Assembly: GCF_022711995.1 (NCBI RefSeq)
Contig: NZ_JALAHI010000034.1
Span: forward strand, 1-55,555
Source: Enterococcus sp.
Lineage (GTDB): Bacteria > Bacillota > Bacilli > Lactobacillales > Enterococcaceae
DNA: 55,555 bases
Direction: 5' to 3'
The translations under genes were made by a program, and so were the position numbers. Every line of letters starts with the position of its first letter. Positions within the stretch are counted from its first letter, which is position 1. The notes under the pieces were generated by a model that did no database searches, was not told where the DNA came from, and saw only the letters and a list, made by a program, of their open reading frames with translations. Shown in pieces: positions 48,051 through 55,555 of the stretch.

Positions 48051-48094
48051 TTTATAGTTAAGTGTAAATAATAATTTAGAAAGGAGTGACAAAG

Positions 48095-48412
48095 ATGGCG
48101 AAGAAAACGATTATGCTCGTATGTTCTGCTGGCATGAGTACTAGTTTGTTGGTAACGAAAATGCAAAAAGCGGCTGAAGCAAAAGGAATGGAAGCAGATA
48201 TTTTTGCAGTTTCCGCTTCAGAAGCAGATCAACATTTAGAGTCAAAACCGGTAGATGTTCTATTGTTAGGCCCACAAGTACGTTTTATGAAATCACAATT
48301 TGAGCAAAAATTGGCACCTAAAGGGATTCCTTTAGAAGTCATCAACATGGCAGATTATGGCATGATGAATGGCGAAAAAGTTTTAGCACAAGCAGAAAGC
48401 TTAATGAAGTAG
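48095..48412 (+). CDS. PTS system lactose/cellobiose-family IIB component
   Basis: A 105-residue cytoplasmic phosphocarrier. Cys10 in IMLVCSAGMSTSLLVTKM is the phosphorylation site. It passes phosphate from IIA to the incoming sugar held by IIC. ATG at 48095 follows AAGGAGTGA. First gene of the sigma-54-dependent operon. The sugar is probably a beta-glucoside such as cellobiose or chitobiose, from the family only. Confidence 0.93.
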   Translation: MAKKTIMLVCSAGMSTSLLVTKMQKAAEAKGMEADIFAVSASEADQHLESKPVDVLLLGPQVRFMKSQFEQKLAPKGIPLEVINMADYGMMNGEKVLAQAESLMK

Positions 48413-48435
48413 TGAAGTAAGAGGAGGATTTTTTG

Positions 48436-48753
48436 ATGGACGAGCAAAATTTGGAAGCCATTATGGGTTTGATCATGTATGGCGGAAATGCAAAAAGTGA
48501 TGCAATGGAGGCAATTGCGGCAGCCAAAGAAGGAAATTTTGAATTGGCGGACCAAAAGATTGCGGATGCTGAAGCATCTTTAGTCGAAGCACACCATTCA
48601 CAAACTGGTTTGTTGACACAAGAAGCACAAGGAAACCATATGACTGTGACCTTGTTGACGGTTCATTCGCAAGACCATCTAATGACATCGATTGCATTTA
48701 CAGATCTAGCGAAAGAAATCATAGATATTTATCGACGTATGACTAACGAATAA
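48436..48753 (+). CDS. PTS system lactose/cellobiose-family IIA component
   Basis: A 105-residue helical phosphocarrier of the trimeric LacF/CelC type. The active-site His is in LLTVHSQDHLMT (His77), and GGNAKSDAMEAIAAAKEG is the typical N-terminal helix region. It accepts phosphate from HPr. ATG at 48436 follows GAGGAGGA. An 88-base gap separates it from the IIC gene, with no terminator. Confidence 0.93.
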   Translation: MDEQNLEAIMGLIMYGGNAKSDAMEAIAAAKEGNFELADQKIADAEASLVEAHHSQTGLLTQEAQGNHMTVTLLTVHSQDHLMTSIAFTDLAKEIIDIYRRMTNE

Positions 48754-48841
48754 TCTTTGAACGGATAGAAGGAGTTATTTGTTGATTTTATCTCTTAGAA
48801 AAATCTTCTTTGGCGAATAGAACTTATAGGAGGACATAAAA

Positions 48842-50278
48842 ATGGATGGATTAACGAGTTGGATGGAGAAATACATTCTCCCCGTAGCAGCGAAGATTGG
48901 TGCACAAAAGCACTTAGTAGCGTTGCGTGATGCGTTTATTGGGACAATGCCCGCGACAATGGCTGGTTCGATCGCCGTAATGATCAATGCGATCATTCGT
49001 GACTTGCCGCCACAGTTTTGGCCGGATTATGATGCAAGTACGATTCCAGTTATACGTGAAATTATTAGTATTAATGGGTTTGTTTGGAATGGTACGCTTG
49101 CTGTAGCAGGTTTGGTTTTTGCTTTTTCATGGGGCTATAACCTAGCACGAGCATATCGTGTCAATGACCTTGCCGGCGGGATCGTCGGAATGGCGACATT
49201 GATTCAAGGGATTGCTTTTTCTTACAGCACATCTGTTGCAACAACAGTTCCTGCAAACTTGATGGATGAAATCAATGCTGGGACAGCAACAACTGGCTGG
49301 TCTGCAACAGCAGATGGAATTACAGCTGGCGGTTGGGGTTGGTTAAATTTAAACCATCTAAATGGAAATGCTTACTTTACTGTAATGATTATGGGTGCAA
49401 TTTCAGTTATCATTTTCTGTAAATTAATGTTGGCCAATATTACCATCAAAATGCCAGATTCTGTTCCACCAGCAGTTTCAAAAGCTTTTGCCGCAATTTT
49501 ACCGGCAACGATCGCTTTGTATGTTATTGCTATTATTAACTTTATTGTCGGAAAACTTACGGACGGACAATTGATTATTGATCTCGTTCAAAAATACATT
49601 GCTGAACCATTCTTGGGATTGTCTCAAGGGTTAGGTGCAGTCTTGATCGTTACTGTTTTCGTACAAATCTTTTGGTTCTTTGGTATTCATGGTCCAAACG
49701 TATTGGCACCAGTTTTGGAAGGTGTTTGGGGTCAAGCTCAATTGATCAATATCGATATTTTCCAAAAAGGATATGACGGAAAAACAGGTACAAGCGCCGT
49801 CTTAGCGGCTATTGAAGATGGCAAAGCGTATATGTGGGTTCGTGGTTCATTCGATGCTTTTGCATGGTTTGGCGGTTCAGGAGGAACGATCGTTCTGTTG
49901 ATCGCAATCTTAGTATTCTCGAAACGTGCAGATTATCTAACGGTTGCTAAATTGTCGATCGGACCTGGTATCTTCAACATCAATGAGCCAGTAATGTTCG
50001 GTTTGCCAATCGTATTGAATGCGATCATGTTCATTCCATTCATTATCGCACCGCTTGTTGCTACAACAATTGGTTGGTTAGCTACTTACTTTGGTTTGGT
50101 CGCACCCGTTTCTCAACAAGTTACTTGGGTGGTACCGCCAATGCTGTTATCATTCTTGGCAACAGGAGCTGACTGGCGTGCACCGATCGTTACCTTAGTA
50201 TGTATGGTGGTAACCTTCGCTATCTGGGCACCATTTGTTATTTCAGCAAACAAAATCGATCCAAAATTAGGCGAATAG
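48842..50278 (+). CDS. PTS system cellobiose-family IIC permease
   Basis: A 478-residue membrane permease with about ten spans. It starts MDGLTSWMEKYILPVAAKIG, the usual IIC(Cel) start, and has FFGIHGPNVLAPVLEGVW, GGSGGTIVLLIAIL and the sugar-site loop GPGIFNINEPVMFGLPIVLN. It transports the sugar, which IIB phosphorylates. ATAGGAGGAC precedes the ATG. No phospho-beta-glycosidase gene is nearby, so the hydrolytic step must be encoded elsewhere. Confidence 0.94.
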   Translation: MDGLTSWMEKYILPVAAKIGAQKHLVALRDAFIGTMPATMAGSIAVMINAIIRDLPPQFWPDYDASTIPVIREIISINGFVWNGTLAVAGLVFAFSWGYNLARAYRVNDLAGGIVGMATLIQGIAFSYSTSVATTVPANLMDEINAGTATTGWSATADGITAGGWGWLNLNHLNGNAYFTVMIMGAISVIIFCKLMLANITIKMPDSVPPAVSKAFAAILPATIALYVIAIINFIVGKLTDGQLIIDLVQKYIAEPFLGLSQGLGAVLIVTVFVQIFWFFGIHGPNVLAPVLEGVWGQAQLINIDIFQKGYDGKTGTSAVLAAIEDGKAYMWVRGSFDAFAWFGGSGGTIVLLIAILVFSKRADYLTVAKLSIGPGIFNINEPVMFGLPIVLNAIMFIPFIIAPLVATTIGWLATYFGLVAPVSQQVTWVVPPMLLSFLATGADWRAPIVTLVCMVVTFAIWAPFVISANKIDPKLGE

Positions 50279-50293
50279 CCCTTTAATCGAGAG

Positions 50294-50335
50294 GAACTGC
50301 TATCGCTTCATAGGTTGAGGTAGCAGTTCTTTTCA
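50294..50335 (+). terminator. terminator or attenuator after the IIC gene
   Basis: GAACTGCTA pairs with TAGCAGTTC, followed by a T-rich run. Downstream small genes may be reached by read-through. Confidence 0.75.
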
Positions 50336-50378
50336 TTTTTGAATACCGCATCACACAAGTTATCAAGGAGGAATAAAG

Positions 50379-50600
50379 ATGATTTCAATCGCAAGTGCTA
50401 TGCAACAGGACGCAATCAAAGAGTTATTAGAAGGGTATAACGAGGACGGTGTATCTTACACTTTCAAAGAAAAACAAGGGATCAAGCTGATTTTTACTAC
50501 AACTGCTGACGATTCAGAAGCAGCCGCTAAAAAAGCAAAAGAATTGATCAAAGCGCAACCATGGGGATCTGTGCTATACTTTCAAGCAGCAGCTGTTTAA
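50379..50600 (+). CDS. hypothetical protein, 73 residues, PTS-linked
   Basis: A small soluble acidic protein: MISIASAMQQDAIKELLEG, then FKEKQGIKLIFTTTADD, then EAAAKKAKELIKAQPWG and a short end VLYFQAAAV. The alternation of helix, strands and helix suggests a compact alpha/beta domain. I do not recognise the family. A strong AAGGAGGAA site precedes the ATG, so it is very likely expressed. It lies between the PTS genes and the DUF3188/DUF3284 pair, so a role linked to the PTS is inferred only from position. Confidence 0.8.
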   Translation: MISIASAMQQDAIKELLEGYNEDGVSYTFKEKQGIKLIFTTTADDSEAAAKKAKELIKAQPWGSVLYFQAAAV

Positions 50601-50654
50601 TCTCTTTTTTTGTAGGGATGTCAGGGACTATTAAATAGATAGGGATGAATCAAA

Positions 50655-50843
50655 ATGATAAAAAACGGCTTATTTTTGTGTAGTATCGGGTTGCTTGTAA
50701 TTTTGTATAGCATGAACCCAAGCAATATGCGTTTAGACATTTTCAGTTTCACCACTGGAATTGCTTTACTGATAGGCGGCGGTTTGTTGTTTATGAAAGG
50801 CAAGAAAAAAGCTGATCAATCAAATGGAGGACAGTCTAAATGA
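50655..50843 (+). CDS. DUF3188 family small membrane protein
   Basis: A 62-residue protein with two membrane spans: GLFLCSIGLLVILYSM and FTTGIALLIGGGLLFM, ending in a basic tail. This matches the DUF3188 family of Lactobacillales, function unknown. Its stop overlaps the DUF3284 start by four bases, so the two are translationally coupled. Confidence 0.8.
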   Translation: MIKNGLFLCSIGLLVILYSMNPSNMRLDIFSFTTGIALLIGGGLLFMKGKKKADQSNGGQSK

Positions 50844-51253
50844 AAATTGAAAAAACATTGAACGTTCCAAGTCAAGTCTTTTTCGATAAGATAATCGACT
50901 CAGTAATCTTTGATATCCGCAAGGCAACAGGCAAAACCGTTTCTCGCAAACAGTTGGCCGGTTATGAGTACGTCAAGGAATTTTCAGCCTCCAGTCGTGC
51001 AAAAATCAAAATTGAGGAACTTATCGAAAATCAAGTCTATCAGTTTCGGACAGAGACCACAAAGAATGAATTTGTCGTTCGTTATGAAATATCAGCGCTT
51101 AACGACAAACAGACAAAAGTGAGTTATACTGAAACGATGAAGTCATTTGGCATTTTACAGCAACTGAATGATATGCTCTTGGGAACGATTTTAGGTTATT
51201 TCAAGCGCAAACAATTCAAAAAAATGCTGGTTATGATGGAAGAATCATATTAA
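50840..51253 (+). CDS. DUF3284 family protein
   Basis: A 137-residue cytoplasmic protein starting MKIEKTLNVPSQVFFDKII, with YEVKEF-like YEYVKEFSASSRAKIKIEEL and a C-terminal segment FGILQQLNDMLLGTILGYFK. The pattern fits DUF3284, a family often found beside cellobiose-type PTS genes, with a START/Bet-v1-like appearance. No activity is known. AATGGAGGAC precedes the start. Confidence 0.82.
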   Translation: MKIEKTLNVPSQVFFDKIIDSVIFDIRKATGKTVSRKQLAGYEYVKEFSASSRAKIKIEELIENQVYQFRTETTKNEFVVRYEISALNDKQTKVSYTETMKSFGILQQLNDMLLGTILGYFKRKQFKKMLVMMEESY

Positions 51254-51307
51254 AGGGGTCCTGTGACGCCTTTTTTGTGTTTTTAGGGAGTATTAGGAGG
51301 AATTTGG

Positions 51308-52489
51308 ATGAGTGATGTACGTAAAATGAGTGAAGCAGGTCCACAAGAAGTGTTGGACTTAGTGGCTTATGCTTTTCAATGGGAGTTAAGTGAAAAAAAT
51401 AAAGAGCGTTACCGCTTATTAGCAGAAAATTCATGGAACTATGGCTCTTATGATGAGCAGGGAAAATTAGCCAGTCAAATTATGGCTACCCCCTTTTCCG
51501 TTGATTTCCATGGCATAAGCTATCCGATGGCAGGAATTGGGTTTGTTGCCTCTTATCCGGAATATCGGAGTCAAGGAAGGATCGATCGTATCATGGCTCG
51601 TATCTTGGAAGATTGCAACGAGCAAGGCATTATCCTATCCTATCTGGCCCCCTTTTCTTTTCCGTTTTATCGTCGCTATGGCTATGAATATGTCTTTGAA
51701 CGTATGGTCTATGATGTTCCGGCACATGAGTGGGCAGATAGTCCTAAAGTAACAGGGACGATCCAACGCTTGCCTTGGACAGAAGCCAAAGATGTGATCC
51801 ACGAGATTTATCATGCCATGCCAAGACATAAAAAAGGGGCATTGCAACGAGCAGACTGGTGGGAAACCATCAAATTTACGTATCGCAAACCTTATACTTT
51901 TGCCATTTATCGCGATGCCGCTGGACAGGCCACAGGGTATTTGATTTATACGATCCAAGAAGGAAAATTCATTATTGAAGAGTGGGGATATCTGAATATC
52001 GAAGCTTATCATGGGTTAAATCGGTTGATCGTTTCCCATGCGGATTCCGTTGCTCGAATCATTTATCAGCCTAGTTTCGACAATGACATTCGTCAAGCAA
52101 TTGCTGCTAAACCGATGGCACACTATCAAGTCAGACCAGATATGATGGCGCGAGTGGTCAATGTCAAAGGCTTCTTGAAAGACTATCCTTTTACGTATCA
52201 ACAAGATGGCGCCTTTGCTATTGCTATTCAAGAAGACAAATATGCCCCATGGAACAACGGCATTTACGAAGTTGCTATTAAAGATGGCCAGCATTCAGTG
52301 GAAAAAGTAGCCCATACCCAGTTACCGATGCTAAAAGCAAGCCCCCAACGTTTTGTTCAAATGTTTATGGGTTACCAAACGATTGAAACAATGGTCTTCT
52401 TGGAACAATTAGCGGCCGACGACGCTGCTATAGCTAGTATCAAATATAATCTTCCAACAGGAAAACCAATATTAGAAGACTATTTCTGA
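51308..52489 (+). CDS. Eis-like GNAT N-acetyltransferase
   Basis: A 393-residue enzyme of the Eis family: an N-terminal GNAT domain with the acetyl-CoA motif IGFVASYPEYRSQGRIDRIM near residues 78-97, YLAPFSFPFYRRYGYEYV, a second degenerate GNAT domain, and a C-terminal sterol-carrier-like domain ending in a short tail. Family members acetylate amines such as aminoglycosides or lysine side chains; the target here is unknown. TAGGAGGAAT precedes the ATG. Confidence 0.9.
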   Translation: MSDVRKMSEAGPQEVLDLVAYAFQWELSEKNKERYRLLAENSWNYGSYDEQGKLASQIMATPFSVDFHGISYPMAGIGFVASYPEYRSQGRIDRIMARILEDCNEQGIILSYLAPFSFPFYRRYGYEYVFERMVYDVPAHEWADSPKVTGTIQRLPWTEAKDVIHEIYHAMPRHKKGALQRADWWETIKFTYRKPYTFAIYRDAAGQATGYLIYTIQEGKFIIEEWGYLNIEAYHGLNRLIVSHADSVARIIYQPSFDNDIRQAIAAKPMAHYQVRPDMMARVVNVKGFLKDYPFTYQQDGAFAIAIQEDKYAPWNNGIYEVAIKDGQHSVEKVAHTQLPMLKASPQRFVQMFMGYQTIETMVFLEQLAADDAAIASIKYNLPTGKPILEDYF

Positions 52490-52511
52490 TTTATTGGAGA
52501 ATTCTGAACCA

Positions 52512-52593
52512 ACAATCCTCTCTGATCCCTCGCTTGTGTCTGAAACAGACATTCTTTAAAAAAGTGCAGATCGATCAGAGGGATTGTTTTTTT
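52512..52593 (+). terminator. terminator after the Eis-like gene
   Basis: CAATCCTCTCTGATC pairs with GATCAGAGGGATTG across an unusually long, about 45-nt loop; a T-run follows. Confidence 0.75.
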
Positions 52594-52685
52594 GGCCGTA
52601 ATTGTCAACTTTGTCTCTTAGAAAAAAAGGATTGGGGTGGGGGAATATTGTTTCAAATGTGCCCTTCTTTTGCAGTAAAAACAAA

Positions 52686-52712
52686 AAAACTCTTGACTGG
52701 CAAGAGTTTAAC
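52686..52712 (-). terminator. terminator of tRNA-Arg
   Basis: On the minus strand AAACTCTTG pairs with CAAGAGTTT, followed by a run of T. Confidence 0.85.
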
Positions 52713-52731
52713 ACGGTCTATCGGACGCAAA

Positions 52732-52803
52732 CGTTCCCTGCCGGAATCGAACCAGCAACTAATCCTTAGGAGGGACTTGTTATATCCATTTAACTAAGGG
52801 AAC
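52732..52803 (-). tRNA. tRNA-Arg (anticodon CCT)
   Basis: A full cloverleaf is visible on the minus strand. GTTCCCT pairs with AGGGAAC as acceptor stem. The anticodon stem AGTCC/GGATT carries the loop CTCCTAA, giving anticodon CCT, which reads AGG. The T-arm is CTGG-TTCGATT-CCGG, with a discriminator G. The CCA end is not encoded. It is closely similar to Bacillus tRNA-Arg(CCU). It has its own promoter and terminator, so it is a single-tRNA unit. Confidence 0.95.
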
Positions 52804-52814
52804 ACAACAAACCT

Positions 52815-52843
52815 ATTTTACCTGTAAATTCTTCCTCCTGCAA
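52815..52843 (-). promoter_or_regulatory. promoter of tRNA-Arg(CCT)
   Basis: On the minus strand TTGCAG and TAAAAT are separated by 17 bases, 11 bases before the mature tRNA 5' end. Confidence 0.75.
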
Positions 52844-52980
52844 CCCTAAGTCATAGTTATTTTTCTTGATTGCCAATGAGAACAGACTGGAAACATTGTA
52901 GAGACAATCGTTTTGCTTTATGGATAAAAATAGGCATGGTACACTTTAAGTGTAACCGATCAAGTAGGAGGTAATGTTGA

Positions 52981-54105
52981 ATGGTAAAATTTGGGAAAGC
53001 TTTTTTGTCACAATTAACAACTGACGGAATCAAAGGACCATTTGTCACGATCATGCTAAATACTCATGTGGGTCACCAGAATGTCGAGAAAGATCAAATC
53101 AAATTCAAGAACTTTGCCAAAGAAGCAAAACGACGATTTGAGAAGAAATATCCCGAGCATTCATGGCACAAAATTCAGGAAAAAATGGATGCGTTGCTTG
53201 CAGATCAGACGTTTTGGCGCAGCAGCACTAAAAGTGTTGCGATAATTTTTACCCCAGAAGTAATGTTGGTTCACCGTTTGAGTATTCCTGTAGATGATCA
53301 ATACTATGTCGGCGATACACCGTACCTGTTAGCGATCATCAAAAATGCCCAGTTTAATTATGCCTTTTATCTGCTTGCATTGAATCGGGACTCGATGAAA
53401 TTGTATCGTGTGGAAAATAAACAAGTTACTGAAGTGGAATTGCCAAAAGACGCACCTATCGACATTGAGACTGCTCTTGGAGAAGAAATCAGTGGGGGCG
53501 GCGACTTCAACTATAGTGCACAAGGCGGTCCCAATAGCTCTGGCGAAGGCGTTGCCTATCATGGCTTTAGTGCCAAAGACGAAGAAGTTGAAATCGATCA
53601 CGTCAATTACTATCAAGCGGTAGACAATTATTTTAAAAATGAATTTCCAAATGAAGAAAATTTACCACTTTATCTTTTTGCACTCCCTGAAAACCAAACA
53701 TTGTTTAAGAAAATTGCCAAAACAAGTTACTTCAAAAAAGAGGCGTGCATTGCATCATCACCTGCTTCATTATCCCCACAACAAATTGCGGAGTGTGGGC
53801 AAAAACTGATTGATGATCTGAAGCAAAATGAAATTGCTTCTTACAACAAGCTGCTCGATCGCAAGTTCATGGATCAGTTAGTGGATATCGTCCCAGCAGC
53901 AAAAGAAGGACGAATTGCACAGCTCTTTATCGCGACTTCGAATTTAGTCGATGGGTTTGGCGAAGATCCCGACACGGAGTATGACCGTCGACAAGTCTTG
54001 AATGAATTAGCTAAAAATGTATTGGAAAACAGTGGAGATGTTTTTATCGTAGAGCAAAAAGAGGCACCGGATGAAAAGAGTTTAACCGCGATTTTGCGGT
54101 ATTAG
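52981..54105 (+). CDS. eRF1-like protein, bacterial release-factor family (baeRF)
   Basis: A 374-residue cytoplasmic protein. Order and wording match the bacterial archaeo-eukaryotic release factor (baeRF) group: an N-terminal alpha/beta part with TIMLNTHVGHQNVEKDQIKF, a linker with a Gly-rich loop (ISGGGDF, QGGPNSSGEG), YHGFSAKDEEVEIDHVNYYQ, YLFALPENQTLFKKIAKTS and a C-terminal domain with RIAQLFIATSN. The canonical GGQ of eRF1 is not evident. A role in ribosome rescue or tRNA/peptide hydrolysis is suggested by comparative work on the family and is not shown here. GGAGG lies nine bases before the ATG. Confidence 0.75.
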   Translation: MVKFGKAFLSQLTTDGIKGPFVTIMLNTHVGHQNVEKDQIKFKNFAKEAKRRFEKKYPEHSWHKIQEKMDALLADQTFWRSSTKSVAIIFTPEVMLVHRLSIPVDDQYYVGDTPYLLAIIKNAQFNYAFYLLALNRDSMKLYRVENKQVTEVELPKDAPIDIETALGEEISGGGDFNYSAQGGPNSSGEGVAYHGFSAKDEEVEIDHVNYYQAVDNYFKNEFPNEENLPLYLFALPENQTLFKKIAKTSYFKKEACIASSPASLSPQQIAECGQKLIDDLKQNEIASYNKLLDRKFMDQLVDIVPAAKEGRIAQLFIATSNLVDGFGEDPDTEYDRRQVLNELAKNVLENSGDVFIVEQKEAPDEKSLTAILRY

Positions 54106-54127
54106 TTTTAAGCAAAGGGTAGAAGTC

Positions 54128-54159
54128 AAAAAAAGGGAGCCGATGGGCTGCCTTTTTTT
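54128..54159 (+). terminator. terminator after the baeRF gene
   Basis: AAGGGAGCC pairs with GGCTGCCTT, followed by a T-run. Confidence 0.8.
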
Positions 54160-54239
54160 GTTATAAAACACCGAAAAAGTTAAGAAATAATTGCGTTTTC
54201 ATTTTTTTTACGTTAGCCATAGTCAGAACAGAAAAACTG

Positions 54240-54248
54240 TGCTATAAT
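54240..54248 (+). promoter_or_regulatory. extended -10 promoter of the cold-shock gene
   Basis: TGCTATAAT (extended -10) lies about 125 bases before the cold-shock start. A weak TAGTCA stands 17 bases upstream of TATAAT. The long untranslated leader that results is typical of csp genes and may control translation at low temperature. Confidence 0.7.
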
Positions 54249-54372
54249 ACGAAGTGTAGTTTTTGTTACGGTAATTTATGGTAGCTTGTTTCATTTTAAA
54301 ACATCTCCCACATTTTCACCATATACAAGTAATTGCAAAATATGTGTTTTAACACAAGGAGGATTTTTTATT

Positions 54373-54573
54373 ATGGAAACAGGTACAGTAAAATGGTTTA
54401 ACTCAGACAAAGGTTTTGGTTTCATCACTGCAGAAAACGGAAACGACGTATTCGTTCACTTTTCAGCTATCCAAGGTGACGGCTTCAAAACTTTAGAAGA
54501 AGGTCAAGCAGTTACTTTCGATATCGAAGACGGACAACGTGGCCCTCAAGCTACTAACGTTAACAAAGCGTAA
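54373..54573 (+). CDS. cold-shock protein (CspA family)
   Basis: A 66-residue single-stranded nucleic acid-binding protein. It starts [18 protein letters not shown], with RNP1 KGFGFI at residues 13-18 and RNP2 VFVHF at 26-30, and ends [11 protein letters not shown] at 54373 follows ACAAGGAGGA; the open frame upstream is untranslated leader. Strong codon bias suggests high expression. Confidence 0.97.
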   Translation: METGTVKWFNSDKGFGFITAENGNDVFVHFSAIQGDGFKTLEEGQAVTFDIEDGQRGPQATNVNKA

Positions 54574-54590
54574 ACTTAACTTTTACCTAT

Positions 54591-54617
54591 CAGAGCAGCC
54601 TAGCTGCTCTTTTTTTG
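54591..54617 (+). terminator. terminator of the cold-shock gene
   Basis: AGAGCAGC pairs with GCTGCTCT, loop CTA, then a T-run. Confidence 0.92.
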
Positions 54618-54741
54618 TGTCTTGAATGTGACAAAAGAAGCAGTCTACTTCAAGGGAGAGTGGTTGTGATGACTCAACAGAGTCAAGATTTGTTCGTCTT
54701 TTGGGGATTTGTTATACTTGAAAGAAAAGGGAGGTTTAGTG

Positions 54742-55383
54742 ATGGGACTAAATGAATTTATTTTGGGGCTGGCAAATTTGGAAAAAATTCAACGGGCACC
54801 AGGGTTCTTTAAGTTTACAGAACATAGTGTTGCCGCTCATTCGTTTCGAGTCGCAATGATTGCTCAGACATTAGCGGACATTGAGGAACAGGCGGGAAAT
54901 TCCATCAATTGGCAGATTCTTTATGAGAAAGCCTTAAATCACGATTACACCGAACGATTCATTGGTGATATCAAAACCCCTGTCAAATATGCTAACAAAG
55001 AGTTGCGACAAATGCTTTCCACAGTAGAAGAAAAGATGACGGATACTTTCATTGAAGAAGAGATTCCAGAATCACTTCAGCCTACGTATCGTCGCAGATT
55101 AGCTGATGGGAAAGATGATTCCTTGGAGGGACAGTTATTGGCGATTGCCGATAAAATTGATTTGCTCTATGAATCCTTTGAAGAAATTTCCAAAAGCAAT
55201 CCAGATAAAGTCTATAAAGAAATGTTTCGTGAAGCCGTGATGACAGTCAAACAATTTAACCAGCGGCCCAGTGTAGCCTATTTTTTTAAAGCAGTTTTCC
55301 CTGAGCTATTGAACGCCGATTTTTATGGAAGAGAAAATTTTCTAGAAGAAATCGCCAATCTTATCAAAGACGAGAGTCTATAA
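54742..55383 (+). CDS. HD domain hydrolase, YfbR-like
   Basis: A 213-residue cytoplasmic metal-dependent hydrolase. HSVAAHSFRVAMIAQ gives the first metal ligands (His33 among them), and ALNHDYTERFIGDIKTP (His67-Asp68) matches the HDxxE...GD(L/I)xTP layout of the YfbR 5'-deoxynucleotidase group. A nucleotide phosphatase role is therefore plausible, not proven. ATG at 54742 follows GGGAGG; the upstream in-frame extension has no ribosome site. Confidence 0.85.
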   Translation: MGLNEFILGLANLEKIQRAPGFFKFTEHSVAAHSFRVAMIAQTLADIEEQAGNSINWQILYEKALNHDYTERFIGDIKTPVKYANKELRQMLSTVEEKMTDTFIEEEIPESLQPTYRRRLADGKDDSLEGQLLAIADKIDLLYESFEEISKSNPDKVYKEMFREAVMTVKQFNQRPSVAYFFKAVFPELLNADFYGRENFLEEIANLIKDESL

Positions 55384-55436
55384 AAAACAAGCAAGAATCA
55401 GGCATGAGAATGCGCGCCTGTTTCTTGCTTGTTTTT
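55382..55436. terminator. bidirectional terminator between HD hydrolase and SDR genes
   Basis: AAAACAAGCAAGAA pairs with TTCTTGCTTGTTTT, with inner CAGGC/GCCTG, and A- and T-runs outside. Confidence 0.9.
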
Positions 55437-55445
55437 CAAATTCAT

Positions 55446-55555
55446 TTATAGCAATGATTCTGCGCCATCCACATAAACCTCTGTTCCAGAAATATTGCTT
55501 GCCTCTTCGGAAGAGAGAAACAAGACCAGATGGGCTACTTGTTCCGGAATACCGG
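55446..55555 (-). CDS. short-chain dehydrogenase/reductase, C-terminal end (partial)
   Basis: Only the last 35 or so residues lie in the window; the gene continues beyond the right edge. The segment includes GIPEQVAHLVLFLSSEEAS and NISGTEVYVDGAESLL, the usual C-terminal pattern of classical SDR enzymes. Substrate and start cannot be judged. Confidence 0.8.
   Translation of the reverse strand, partial: GIPEQVAHLVLFLSSEEASNISGTEVYVDGAESLL

Noticed and set aside
48754-48841. Mini-ORF of 12 codons between IIA and IIC genes (TTG start after AAGGAG)
   Set aside because: Too short and without recognisable content; probably spacer.
48842-50278. Phospho-beta-glucosidase expected in the PTS operon
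   Set aside because: No glycosidase-like frame exists in the neighbourhood, so the sugar assignment stays at family level.
52534-52797. Open plus-strand frame of 87 codons
   Set aside because: It crosses the Eis-gene terminator and runs antisense through tRNA-Arg and its terminator; no ribosome site.

Overview
The window looks like chromosomal core DNA from an Enterococcus or a very close relative. It has low-to-mid GC, strong AGGAGG-type ribosome binding sites and PolC. The order uppS-cdsA-rseP-proS-polC, the galKETR order and the DUF3042 and DUF3188/DUF3284 small proteins are all typical of Lactobacillales. The species cannot be fixed from sequence alone. There is no CRISPR array, insertion sequence or intact prophage; the only phage trace is a broken antirepressor gene at the left edge.

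Left part (1-8229): antirepressor pseudogene, rpmG, then a divergent Fur-controlled siderophore uptake locus (binding lipoprotein on the minus strand; ATPase and two permeases on the plus strand). It runs straight into a housekeeping block: a small membrane protein, 5-formyltetrahydrofolate cyclo-ligase, rhomboid protease, YqgQ, glucokinase and a rhodanese-like protein. DUF488 and DUF3042 genes follow. 8321-13236: Leloir galactose operon galK-galE-galT-galR, with an inverted repeat over its promoter. 13275-16138: tsaB, two RimI-like acetyltransferases and tsaD (t6A tRNA modification). 16186-19852: arginine cluster with a lone catabolic ornithine carbamoyltransferase, T-box-controlled argS, and argR facing it.

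19989-33317: translation, envelope and replication core: rpsB, tsf, pyrH, frr, uppS, cdsA, rseP, proS, polC. A tandemly duplicated structured repeat lies between frr and uppS. 33342-41789: mixed single genes (AEC transporter, YidC-type insertase, acylphosphatase, TrmH-family methyltransferase, HD protein, YdcF-type membrane protein, GyrI-like protein, D,D-carboxypeptidase), a second structured repeat, a 51-residue membrane protein and a degenerate tRNA-like remnant.

42170-51253: sfsA, an oxidoreductase, a DEAD-like helicase, then a sugar PTS unit. A LevR-type sigma-54 activator precedes a clear -24/-12 promoter and IIB, IIA and IIC genes of the lactose/cellobiose family. Three small genes follow, one unrecognised, one DUF3188 and one DUF3284. 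Repeated AGTGTGTAA boxes lie upstream of both the activator gene and the PTS promoter and are the best candidate activator sites. 51308-55555: Eis-type acetyltransferase, tRNA-Arg(CCT), an eRF1-like (baeRF) protein, a cold-shock protein, a YfbR-like HD hydrolase and the end of an SDR gene.

No complete unknown system is evident. The most interesting leads are the PTS regulon with its repeated boxes and uncharacterised small proteins, the structured intergenic repeats, the lone baeRF gene, the broken antirepressor and the tRNA-like remnant.
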